From Rhodospirillaceae bacterium UBA1479 (GTDB lineage: Bacteria; Pseudomonadota; Alphaproteobacteria; Rhodospirillales; Casp-alpha2): a stretch of 64,000 bases of DNA. Within the stretch, counting starts at the first letter, position 1; every line of letters begins with the position of its first letter. The notes below the pieces were generated by a model that saw only the letters and a program-made list of their open reading frames with translations, did not search any database and was not told the origin of the DNA. A program made the position numbers and the translations under genes. This document shows, piece by piece, positions 56,770-64,000 of the stretch. The stretch covers positions 62,001 through 126,000 of the forward strand of contig DCRZ01000004.1 in the NCBI GenBank assembly GCA_002325375.1, given 5' to 3'.

Positions 56770-56788
56770 ATCTATCGCTCAAACTAGC

Positions 56789-57547
56789 CTAGCCGATCAA
56801 CGGCCGCAGGCCGTCCCAGGTCAACTTGATGCCGGTGAAGAACAGCAGCACGTAGCACACGCCGAAGAACACCTTGTCCGACAGGCGGTTCTGTCCCCAC
56901 AGGCCGATGCGGATGCCGATGGGCACCAGGGGCACCAGGACCAGCGCGGTCCAGAGAACCTGCGGCGTGAACTGCCCCAGTTCCCAATAGGCCGGGAACT
57001 TCATCAGGTTCACGGCCCAGAAGAAGATGGCGAAGGTGCCGACGAAGGGCCGCTTGGCCAGGCCGCGCGGCAGCAGGTAGACCTGCACCGGCGGGGCCCC
57101 CGCATGAGCGAAGAAGCTGGTGAAGCCGCCACACATGCCCCAGAATACGCCGCGCAGGCCCGGCGGGCGGGCGCCGTCGGGCTTGGGCCGTATCGGCAGC
57201 CAATGGTCGAGGGTGAAGACGATGGCGATCAGGCCGACCATCAGGCGGGTGCCTTCCTCGGTCATGAACTGGAACCCGGCCCAGCCGGCCGCCGTGCCCA
57301 GCACCGCCCCCGGCAGCAGGACCTTGAGATCGGGGCGGCTGAAATCCTTGCGGTAGACCCAGATGTTGATGAAGTCGATCGACATCAGCACCGGCAGCAT
57401 GATCGCCGCCGCCATGGGCACGGGCACGATCAGCGACATCATGGGCACGGCGATCAGCGCCAGGCCGGAGCCGAACCCGCCCTTGGAAATGCCCGCGATC
57501 AAGACCGCCGGCACGGCCAGGAGATAGAACAGGGGATCGGTGATCAT
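56789..57547 (-). CDS. TSUP (TauE/SafE) family membrane transporter
   Basis: 252 residues from the ATG at 57547, one base after the MFS stop. Seven or eight membrane helices carry the TSUP features LIAGISKGGFGSGLALIAVP and GMCGGFTSFFAHAGAPPVQVY. The family exports or imports sulfite, sulfoacetate, thiosulfate or similar sulfur anions. It is third in an ArsC-like - MFS - TSUP operon. Confidence 0.9.
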   Translation of the reverse strand: MITDPLFYLLAVPAVLIAGISKGGFGSGLALIAVPMMSLIVPVPMAAAIMLPVLMSIDFINIWVYRKDFSRPDLKVLLPGAVLGTAAGWAGFQFMTEEGTRLMVGLIAIVFTLDHWLPIRPKPDGARPPGLRGVFWGMCGGFTSFFAHAGAPPVQVYLLPRGLAKRPFVGTFAIFFWAVNLMKFPAYWELGQFTPQVLWTALVLVPLVPIGIRIGLWGQNRLSDKVFFGVCYVLLFFTGIKLTWDGLRPLIG

Positions 57548-57548
57548 G

Positions 57549-59093
57549 TCAGGGGATCGGTCCGTCAGAGGTGAAACGCGTGGGTGTTTTCTCGCCACTC
57601 TTGCGCCGGCGCAGGCGCACCTTGCGGAACAGAAGCTCCACCGGATAGGTCGCCGCCGAGCGCAAACCCGCGACGGAGGTCAGGTTGCGCATGCCCTGGC
57701 GGGCGGTCGCCATGATTTCTTCCAAGACGATATCCTCCTCGACTTCACCGACTTCCTTAACCTGACGCAGGCGGTTGAGCGAGAGGAAACCCAAAATCGC
57801 CGCCAGACCGAAGAAGAAATCCCAATGGCGCAGATTGATGGCCTGGAACACATGACGGGTTTCCGGTTCGGTCCAGCGCAGGATCAGGGTCAGTTCGCGG
57901 TCCGTGAACCAGTCGGCGAACAGGCCGCCGATGATCGGCGCCGTTCCGGCGCAGATGGCCGTGATCAGAGACGAGACGGACAGATAGCTCGCCGCCGCGC
58001 CGCGGGGGGCGAGTTTGAGGCTAATATTGCCCGACGCCAGGGTCACCCCGGCGGTCGAGATACCGGTCAGGATATGAATGACGACCAACAGCGGAATGGT
58101 CAGGACATGTTTTTCCGGCAAGGTCGTGAAGGTCCAAAGGAAGATCGACAGCACGAACAGCGGCGCCGCGACGGTCAACACCCCCTTGTTCGACACCCGG
58201 TCGGCGATCCGCCCCCAGGTCTTCAGCACGGCGATGTTGGCGGCCTGGCTGACGATCAGCAGCGCCGTGACCATGGTGACGCTGAGGCCCAGGCGCTTGT
58301 ACAGGTAGACCGTGAAGAAGGGCGCGGCCAGATTGATGGCGAAGTTCCAAGACCCCAGGAAGATCACCAGATTGCGGAAATTGACGTCCTTCAAAGGCTG
58401 AGCCAGACGTTCGGTCAGCGGCAGATGGCGTTCCGCCGGCGGCATCGCCGGTTCCGGAATGCGGCACATGCAATAGACGCTGACGCAACCGGCGAGAAAG
58501 GCGAGAACCAGGAGAATCGCATAGCCGTAAGCTTCCCGGTGCGGCACCAGGCGGTCCCATTCGTCGACGAACAGACCGGCCAGAAGACTGACCACCATGC
58601 CGATCCCGGTCATCCACATCAGGCGGTTGGCGAACACGGCCCCCATGCGGTGTTCCGGCACCAAGTCGCGGATCCACGAATTGAACGAGCAGCCGACGAA
58701 AGCGCCCAGGGAATAGCGCAGGGTTAACCCGATAAGCAGCAGGGCCAGGCCCGCCTCCTTTGACGGCACCAGCACCGCCGCCGCCATGACCAGCAACATG
58801 GGCCGGCTGGCCGCGCCGAACACGACGGCGAGCAAGCGCCGCCGACGCACCTTCTCGACCATCTGAACGGCGGGCAACAAAGCCAATTGCCCCAGGTTCG
58901 GCAGGGCGGCAAGCAAACCGATGGCAAGGTTCGATGCATCGAGGTACAGCGCGTAAGCAACCAGGATCGGGCCCAGCGCCAGGGTTTCCATCCCCTGGGC
59001 CCAGACACCGTTGTGCACCAACCATTTCAGCCCGGTTTCAACCTCGTCCTCGCTCAGGGATTGGGATGGCGCCAGGCGCTCTGAAATGGACAT
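57549..59093 (-). CDS. MFS transporter with extended C-terminus
   Basis: 514 residues, longer than the usual 400. Twelve membrane segments are followed by a cytoplasmic tail of about 70 residues (LRQVKEVGEVEEDIVLEEIM and on). The first helices (NGVWAQGMETLALGPILVAY) and SFNSWIRDLVPEHRMGAVFA resemble the uncharacterised MFS branch in which loop 4-5 is conserved. Substrate unknown. It starts 11 bases after the ArsC-like gene and is followed by the TSUP gene after one base. Confidence 0.83.
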   Translation of the reverse strand: MSISERLAPSQSLSEDEVETGLKWLVHNGVWAQGMETLALGPILVAYALYLDASNLAIGLLAALPNLGQLALLPAVQMVEKVRRRRLLAVVFGAASRPMLLVMAAAVLVPSKEAGLALLLIGLTLRYSLGAFVGCSFNSWIRDLVPEHRMGAVFANRLMWMTGIGMVVSLLAGLFVDEWDRLVPHREAYGYAILLVLAFLAGCVSVYCMCRIPEPAMPPAERHLPLTERLAQPLKDVNFRNLVIFLGSWNFAINLAAPFFTVYLYKRLGLSVTMVTALLIVSQAANIAVLKTWGRIADRVSNKGVLTVAAPLFVLSIFLWTFTTLPEKHVLTIPLLVVIHILTGISTAGVTLASGNISLKLAPRGAAASYLSVSSLITAICAGTAPIIGGLFADWFTDRELTLILRWTEPETRHVFQAINLRHWDFFFGLAAILGFLSLNRLRQVKEVGEVEEDIVLEEIMATARQGMRNLTSVAGLRSAATYPVELLFRKVRLRRRKSGEKTPTRFTSDGPIP

Positions 59094-59104
59094 GCTCCGG
59101 CCGA

Positions 59105-59470
59105 TCAGGCCCCAGGCTTTTGCGTCTGAGCCTTAAGTGCAGCCTTCTGGGCATCGCGAAAACCGACAACGACATTATCGCCGGACAGGAATACGGGCCG
59201 CTTGATGAGGGTCGGATGGGCCGCCAAAAGCGACTTGGCCTTGGCGGCGTCGAGGCCGTCCTTATCGGCATCGGGCAGCCCGCGCCAGGTGGTCGATGAC
59301 TTGTTGACCAGTGTTTCCCAGCCCACGGCGTCGATCCAGCGCGCCAGTTCGGCCGCCGGCACACCGTCGGCGCGGACATCCTTTACCTGATGGGCGACGC
59401 CTTCGTCGGCCAGCCACTTGAGCGCCTTCTTGCAGGTGTCGCAGGTCTTCAAGCCCCAGATGGTGAGCAT
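59105..59470 (-). CDS. ArsC/Spx/YffB family thioredoxin-fold protein
   Basis: 121 residues from the ATG at 59470; the long upstream frame is a shadow of yaaA. MLTIWGLKTCDTCKKALKWL has the thioredoxin-like CxxC (C10, C13), and LIKRPVFLSGDNVVVGF is the conserved region with the anion-binding Arg. The family contains glutaredoxin-type arsenate reductases and YffB/Spx relatives. No other arsenic gene is visible, so YffB-like is as likely. It heads the operon with the MFS and TSUP genes and is divergent from yaaA. Confidence 0.87.
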   Translation of the reverse strand: MLTIWGLKTCDTCKKALKWLADEGVAHQVKDVRADGVPAAELARWIDAVGWETLVNKSSTTWRGLPDADKDGLDAAKAKSLLAAHPTLIKRPVFLSGDNVVVGFRDAQKAALKAQTQKPGA

Positions 59471-59605
59471 CGCCCCCTCCCTTTTCGTCGTTCGCCGTTT
59501 ACGATACGGGCACAAGCCCCTATATGTCATCGGCATTGAACTTTGCCAAGCCGCCGCCCGGCGGCATGCCGCCCGCCCCGACCCACAGCGCAGAGGCACC
59601 CCGAC

Positions 59606-60394
59606 ATGCTGGCCCTGATCTCCCCCGCCAAGAAACTGGATTTCGAGACCGACCCGACCCTGGACAGCCATACCCAGCCCGACTTCCTGGCCAAGTCGAA
59701 GAAACTGGTCCAGGCCGCGCGTAAGCTCACGCGCCAGGACCTGCGCAACCTGATGGGCATCAGCGAAACCCTGGCCGACCAGAATTTCCAGCGGTTCAAG
59801 GATTTCAAGCCGCCCTTCGATCTGAGCAACGCCAAGCAGGCGGCCATGGTGTTCAACGGCGATACCTATGTGGGCCTGAAGGCGCGCGAGATGTCGAAGG
59901 CCGACCTGGAATACGCCCAGGATCACCTGCGCATCCTGTCCGGCCTTTACGGCCTGTTGCGGCCCTTGGACCTGATCCAGCCCTACCGCCTGGAAATGGG
60001 CCTGAAGTTCGCCAACCCGGGCGGCGAAAACCTGTATGCATTCTGGGACGGCGCCCTGACCAAGGCCGTCGATCAGGCCGTGGCGGGACACAAGGACCCG
60101 ACGATCGTGAACCTGGCATCCAATGAATATTTCAAGGCCATCGACCCCAAGGCTTTGAAGGCCCCGGTCGTCACGCCCGTGTTCAAGGAGGTCAATCAGG
60201 GTCAGGCCCGCGTGATCGGCCTGTTCGCCAAGCAGGCGCGCGGCATGATGGCGCGCTACATGATCGTCAACCGCATCGAAACCGCCGATGGACTTAAAAA
60301 GTTCACGGATGGCGGCTATCGCTTTCAGGCGGATCAGAGTGACGACAAGACTTGGGTATTTTCCCGCAAGCAGCCGCCCAAGGTAACGAAATAG
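59606..60394 (+). CDS. yaaA: YaaA family peroxide stress protein (DUF328/UPF0246)
   Basis: 262 residues from the ATG at 59606 (AGAGG upstream). The family pattern is complete: LISPAKKLDFETDP, FNGDTYVGLKAREM, RILSGLYGLLRPLDLIQPYRLEMG, NLASNEYFKAI and ARGMMARYMI. YaaA lowers free iron and protects DNA during peroxide stress in E. coli, where OxyR controls it. An oxyR gene is present 31 kb to the left, but no OxyR site is evident here. Confidence 0.93.
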   Translation: MLALISPAKKLDFETDPTLDSHTQPDFLAKSKKLVQAARKLTRQDLRNLMGISETLADQNFQRFKDFKPPFDLSNAKQAAMVFNGDTYVGLKAREMSKADLEYAQDHLRILSGLYGLLRPLDLIQPYRLEMGLKFANPGGENLYAFWDGALTKAVDQAVAGHKDPTIVNLASNEYFKAIDPKALKAPVVTPVFKEVNQGQARVIGLFAKQARGMMARYMIVNRIETADGLKKFTDGGYRFQADQSDDKTWVFSRKQPPKVTK

Positions 60395-60554
60395 GCTTGG
60401 TGCCGCCCCCGCGACGCGCTACCATTTTCGATCCTCGGGCATACGGCAGACGCCCGGCATCATCAGGCGGCATTGCCGTCCAAGATCTGCCCTGACGTAG
60501 GCCCGACCCGGCGCCAATCGGTTCCGGGCCGCCGCTGAACGATAGGGTACAGCC

Positions 60555-61886
60555 ATGGACGCAGAAACCGCCGCCCCCCAGCCGCAACCTGAAACCTCAC
60601 CCCAAAGCACCCCACCCGCCGTCGGCTTCGCCGAAGCGGCCTGGTATTGGCTGCACCTGGGGTTCATCTCGTTCGGCGGCCCGGCCGGCCAGATCGCCAT
60701 CATGCAGGCCGACTGCGTCGACAAGAAACGTTGGATCGACCAACAGGCGTTCCTGCGCGGCCTCAACTATTCCATGCTGCTGCCAGGGCCCGAGGCGCAG
60801 CAGTTGGCCGCCTATATCGGCTGGCGCCTGCACGGCGTTTGGGGGGCGGTGACCGCCGGCACGCTGTTCTTCCTGCCCGGCGCGATCCTGATGATGGCGC
60901 TGGCCTGGGTCGCCGCCGCCCATGGCGACAACACCTGGGTCATCAAGATCTTCAACGGCATCAAGCCCGCCGTCATCGGCATCATCGTGTTCGCCGTGTG
61001 GCGGATCGGCAAGAAGACCTGCAATTCAATTCCCGCCGTGGCCTTGGCGGCGGCGGCCTTCGCGGCCTTGCATTTCGCCCATGTGCCCTTCCCGCTCATC
61101 ATCCTGGCCGCCGGCGTCCTGGGCGCCCTGATCCCGGCCCTGGGCCGGGTCGGCGGGCATGGCCATGGCGGCGACGCGGGCCAGGGCGACAGCCACCACA
61201 TGCAGCGCCCGGTGGGCAATCCCTGGACGCGGCTGGCGGGCATCACCGCCCTGTTCCTGGTGCTGCTGGCCTTGCCGGTGGCGGCCCTGGTGGTGATCGC
61301 CGGGCCGGCGCCGTTCCTGGCCGTGGCCAAGCTGTTCACCACGGCGGCCCTGGTCACCTTCGGCGGCGCCTATGCGGTTCTGCCCTATATCACCGAGGCG
61401 GCGGTCAACACCCATGGCTGGATCGCCCCGGGCGACATGCTGAACGGCCTCGCCCTGGCGGAAACCACGCCGGGGCCGCTGGTTCTGGTCAATACCTACG
61501 TCGGCTTCTTTGCCGGATGGAACGGTGCCGGTGCGGCGCATCTGTCGCAGGTCGCCGCGGGGCTGCTGGCGGCGGCGCTGACGACCTATGTCACCTACCT
61601 GCCGTCGTTCTATTTCATCATCGCGGGCGCCCCCTATGTGGATGCTCTGCAAAAGAACGAACGCGCCCGGCGCGCCCTTTCCGGCATCACCACCGCCGTG
61701 GTCGGCGTGATCTTCAACCTGGCTGTCTTTTTGGGGGAATCGGTTCTGGTCACGGCATCGGACGGTGTCGATTGGACCGCCGCCGCCGTCGCCACGGGGG
61801 CCCTGGCCTTGCTGCTTTCCGGCAAGGTGCCGATCCCGGCCCTGGTCGGTATCGGCGCCGTGTTGGGGGCAATCGGACTCGTTTAG
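60555..61886 (+). CDS. chrA: Chromate efflux transporter ChrA
   Basis: 443 residues, the long two-domain form, with about ten to twelve membrane helices. Both halves carry the CHR motif: FISFGGPAGQIAIMQ in the first and LVTFGGAYAVLPYI in the second, with LNGLALAETTPGPLVLVNTYVGF. A His/Gly-rich loop lies between halves (VGGHGHGGDAGQGDSHHM), which may bind metal. It exports chromate by proton exchange. It is preceded by a 160-base gap without a clear promoter and lies 4.7 kb from the rhodanese-ChrB gene. Confidence 0.93.
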   Translation: MDAETAAPQPQPETSPQSTPPAVGFAEAAWYWLHLGFISFGGPAGQIAIMQADCVDKKRWIDQQAFLRGLNYSMLLPGPEAQQLAAYIGWRLHGVWGAVTAGTLFFLPGAILMMALAWVAAAHGDNTWVIKIFNGIKPAVIGIIVFAVWRIGKKTCNSIPAVALAAAAFAALHFAHVPFPLIILAAGVLGALIPALGRVGGHGHGGDAGQGDSHHMQRPVGNPWTRLAGITALFLVLLALPVAALVVIAGPAPFLAVAKLFTTAALVTFGGAYAVLPYITEAAVNTHGWIAPGDMLNGLALAETTPGPLVLVNTYVGFFAGWNGAGAAHLSQVAAGLLAAALTTYVTYLPSFYFIIAGAPYVDALQKNERARRALSGITTAVVGVIFNLAVFLGESVLVTASDGVDWTAAAVATGALALLLSGKVPIPALVGIGAVLGAIGLV

Positions 61887-61984
61887 CCGACAACCGGCGG
61901 CAACAGGGGCGTTGCCCGCATGGCGATCCGGCGCTATCAAATGCGCATCCCCGGACCGTGGGCACCATCAGGAGAAGACTTTCC

Positions 61985-63109
61985 ATGCCGCAACCCGCAC
62001 CTGCGCGTATCGGTGACGCCGCCGAAGATATCGACACGCCGGCCCTCTTGATCGAGCTCGACGCGTTCGAACGCAACCTGAGGAAAATGGCCGAGTTCGC
62101 CAAGGAAGCCGGCGTCCGCCTGCGCCCCCATTCGAAGACCCACAAATCGGCCCATATCGCACGCCTGCAGATGGAATTGGGTGCGGTCGGCGTGTGCTGC
62201 CAGAAGGTGTCGGAAGCCGAGGCCCTGGTCCAATCCGGCATCAACGACGTGCTGATCTCCAATCAGGTCGTGGGGCGGCACAAACTGAACCGCCTGTCGG
62301 CCCTGGCCCGTCACGCCAAGGTCGCGGTCTGCGCCGACGACGCGGACAACGTGGCGGACCTGAACGCCGCCGCCGGCCAGGTCGGCGTGATCATGGATGT
62401 GCTGGTGGAAATCGACGTCGGCGCCGGGCGCTGCGGCGTGGCACCGGGCGACGCGGCGGTGACCCTGGCCAAGGAGATCGACCGGTCGCGCAATCTGCGC
62501 TTCGCCGGAATACAGGCCTATCAGGGATCGGCCCAGCACATCCGCGATTTCGCCGAACGCAAGATGGCCATCAACGCCGCCCAGGTGTTGACCAAAAAGA
62601 CCGTCGAACAACTGGCCGAGGCCGGGCTGGACTGCGACACGGTCGGCGGTGCCGGCACCGGCACCTATGAATTCCACACCAAGTCCAAGGTTTGGAACGA
62701 ACTGCAGTGCGGATCCTACGTGTTCATGGATGCCGACTATGGCCAGAACCGCATGTCCGACGGCAAACCGTTCCGGGCATTCGAGAATTCCCTGTTCGTG
62801 CTGGCCACCGTGATGTCCAAAACCGGCGACGATTTCTGCGTCGTCGATGCCGGGCACAAGGCGCTGGGCAACGACCAGGGCTTTCCCGTGGTGTCGGAAT
62901 TGGAAGACGTCACCTACTCCAAGCCGTCGGACGAACACGGGCGCCTGGACCTTAGCGAGACCCGCCAAGCCCTCAAGTTGGGCGACAAGGTGCGCCTGAT
63001 CCCCGGGCATTGCGATCCGACCGTGAACCTCTATGACTGGTACGTGGGCGTGCGTAACGGCCGGGTCGAAGCCCTGTGGCAGGTCACGGCACGGGGGGCC
63101 CTGACCTGA
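61985..63109 (+). CDS. D-threonine aldolase / 3-hydroxyaspartate aldolase family PLP enzyme
   Basis: 374 residues from the ATG at 61985 (AGGAG upstream). The alanine-racemase-like barrel holds the PLP lysine in RLRPHSKTHKSAHI; VGVCCQKVSEAEAL, VEIDVGAGRCGV and GIQAYQGSAQHI follow. The C-terminal metal site is PGHCDPTVNLYDWYVGVRNG. These segments resemble 3-hydroxy-D-aspartate aldolases and D-threonine aldolases, which split beta-hydroxy amino acids to glycine and an aldehyde or glyoxylate. The natural substrate cannot be chosen from sequence. Confidence 0.9.
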   Translation: MPQPAPARIGDAAEDIDTPALLIELDAFERNLRKMAEFAKEAGVRLRPHSKTHKSAHIARLQMELGAVGVCCQKVSEAEALVQSGINDVLISNQVVGRHKLNRLSALARHAKVAVCADDADNVADLNAAAGQVGVIMDVLVEIDVGAGRCGVAPGDAAVTLAKEIDRSRNLRFAGIQAYQGSAQHIRDFAERKMAINAAQVLTKKTVEQLAEAGLDCDTVGGAGTGTYEFHTKSKVWNELQCGSYVFMDADYGQNRMSDGKPFRAFENSLFVLATVMSKTGDDFCVVDAGHKALGNDQGFPVVSELEDVTYSKPSDEHGRLDLSETRQALKLGDKVRLIPGHCDPTVNLYDWYVGVRNGRVEALWQVTARGALT

Positions 63110-63245
63110 CGGGATCGGCGGCATAAGTCTTGGACCGCCCGCCCCGGTTGCGCCTAAGATGCCTCCGGGCACGGAGGGGGACGCGGCGGCGCAGGCGGCT
63201 GTGTTGAGATATCACGACTTCGGCTGAATCAAAGGAAAGTCCGTC

Positions 63246-64000
63246 ATGAATAAAATCGTCTACATCCTGGGCGCGATCATCGCCATCATCGTCGCCGCGG
63301 GCATCTACCTGTTCGTGTTCGCAGGCGACCTGGTGAAGTCCGCCGTGGAAACCATCGGCAGCGACGCCACCCAGGCCAAGGTAACGCTGAATTCCGTCGA
63401 TCTGGACATGTTCCAGGGCACCGGTGCCATGCAAGGGCTGACCGTCGGCAATCCCACGGGCTTCAAAACGCCGAGTGCGTTCGAACTTGGCGCGATCTCC
63501 CTGCAGATCGATAAGGAGTCCATCGGCAAGAACCCGATCGTCATCAAGTCCATCGCCATCACGGGACCGGTCGTGACGTACGAGAAAGCCGACGGCACCT
63601 CCAACGTCGACGCCATCAAGGCGAATGTCGACGCCTACGCCAAGAAATTCGCGGGTTCCGGCGGCGAGGCCAAAAAGGAGTCGTCTTCCGGCGAGGAACA
63701 GAAGCTGGTGATCGAAAAGCTGACCATCACCGGCGGCAAGGTGAACCTGAGTGCGGGCGTCCTGGGCGGAAAAACGCTTGAGGCGGCCCTGCCCGACATC
63801 ACCCTGACCGACATCGGTAAGGAGTCCGGCGGCACCAGCCCCGCGGCGGTGACCAAGGCCGTGATCGACAAGCTGACGGCCGGCATCATGTCCATCAACC
63901 CGGAAAAGCTGATCGGCAACGCCGCCAAAATGATGGAAGGCGCGGTCAAGGGTGCGACCGACGCCGTGAAAGGCGTGACCGAAGGCGCCGGCGGGGTCAC
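63246..64000 (+). CDS. AsmA-like envelope protein (truncated by window end)
   Basis: 251 residues up to the window edge, still open (AAAGGAAAG before the ATG). An N-terminal membrane anchor (IVYILGAIIAIIVAAGIYLF) is followed by a beta-rich periplasmic region: VTLNSVDLDMFQGTGAMQGL, VGNPTGFKTPSAFELGAI and IKSIAITGPVVTYEKADGTS. This is the pattern of AsmA/DUF748-type proteins, which are linked to lipid transport and outer membrane assembly. A Lys/Glu/Ser stretch near residue 140 is a linker. Confidence 0.75.
   Translation, partial: MNKIVYILGAIIAIIVAAGIYLFVFAGDLVKSAVETIGSDATQAKVTLNSVDLDMFQGTGAMQGLTVGNPTGFKTPSAFELGAISLQIDKESIGKNPIVIKSIAITGPVVTYEKADGTSNVDAIKANVDAYAKKFAGSGGEAKKESSSGEEQKLVIEKLTITGGKVNLSAGVLGGKTLEAALPDITLTDIGKESGGTSPAAVTKAVIDKLTAGIMSINPEKLIGNAAKMMEGAVKGATDAVKGVTEGAGGV

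Noticed and set aside
60647..61984. Long plus-strand frame running through chrA into the aldolase gene
   Set aside because: Only the part from 61985 is real (D-threonine aldolase family). The first 446 codons are an out-of-frame shadow of chrA.
1..64000. tRNA, rRNA, CRISPR arrays, insertion sequences, phage genes
   Set aside because: Looked for in the intergenic regions; no cloverleaf-like TTCGA arms in non-coding DNA, no regularly spaced repeats, no transposase or integrase frames.

Overview
The window is GC-rich, densely coding chromosomal DNA of an alphaproteobacterium, most likely a Rhodospirillales relative. This rests on purM-purN, the DUF2066 gene, a PerM-type permease and hdaA lying together, ppk-ppx near rnd and aspS, an EipB-type envelope protein, and pepA with holC. 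I found no rRNA, tRNA, CRISPR array, insertion sequence or prophage. Most genes sit in short operons with 4-base ATGA overlaps.

Region by region: 1-7 kb holds a truncated cytochrome P460-like gene, a TetR/AhpD-like divergent pair with three copies of one operator, a small HTH gene, a ROK sugar kinase, eipB and a SPOR lipoprotein. 7-17.5 kb is housekeeping: aspS, a TPR protein, a queuosine-precursor transporter, a crotonase, NIPSNAP-rnd-GST, ppx and ppk. 17.5-22.4 kb has a chemoreceptor behind a sigma-54-type promoter, a lone CheY-like receiver, an SDR lacking the usual catalytic Tyr and Lys, and a GT4 glycosyltransferase. 22.4-28.7 kb has hdaA, perM, DUF2066, purM (apparently starting at ATT), purN, ndk and oxyR. 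A 500-base gap between oxyR and an ABC-F gene holds a probable small RNA: two strong hairpins with CUCCUC/C-rich loops and a U-tail. 31-33.8 kb has a translationally coupled metal-receptor-fold protein without signal peptide, an MFS permease and a small basic-tailed membrane protein.

33.9-43.7 kb looks catabolic: an IclR regulator, a complete TRAP transporter, a GMC dehydrogenase, a TerC protein, and a cyclase-CoA transferase-CoA lyase operon. 43.8-52.5 kb has holC, pepA, a class II aldolase, the AmmeMemoRadiSam genes (radical SAM enzyme divergent from a fused MEMO-AMMECR1 protein), cysQ, Sua5/YwlC and a DEDDh exonuclease. 52.6-63.1 kb has an MFS transporter, an AraC regulator behind a 30-base palindrome, a rhodanese-ChrB fusion, an AT-richer two-gene islet, a TSUP/MFS/ArsC-like operon, yaaA, chrA and a D-threonine aldolase-type enzyme. 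An AsmA-like gene runs off the right end.

The best candidates for something undescribed are the islet at 55969-56769 and the small RNA at about 28990-29107. The islet is a divergent HTH regulator and a bacterial homologue of the LRAT/PLAAT phospholipid acyltransferases, each ending in one predicted membrane anchor, around a shared palindromic operator. The small RNA is divergent from oxyR, the same arrangement as E. coli oxyS. All functions are read from sequence alone; no database search was run.
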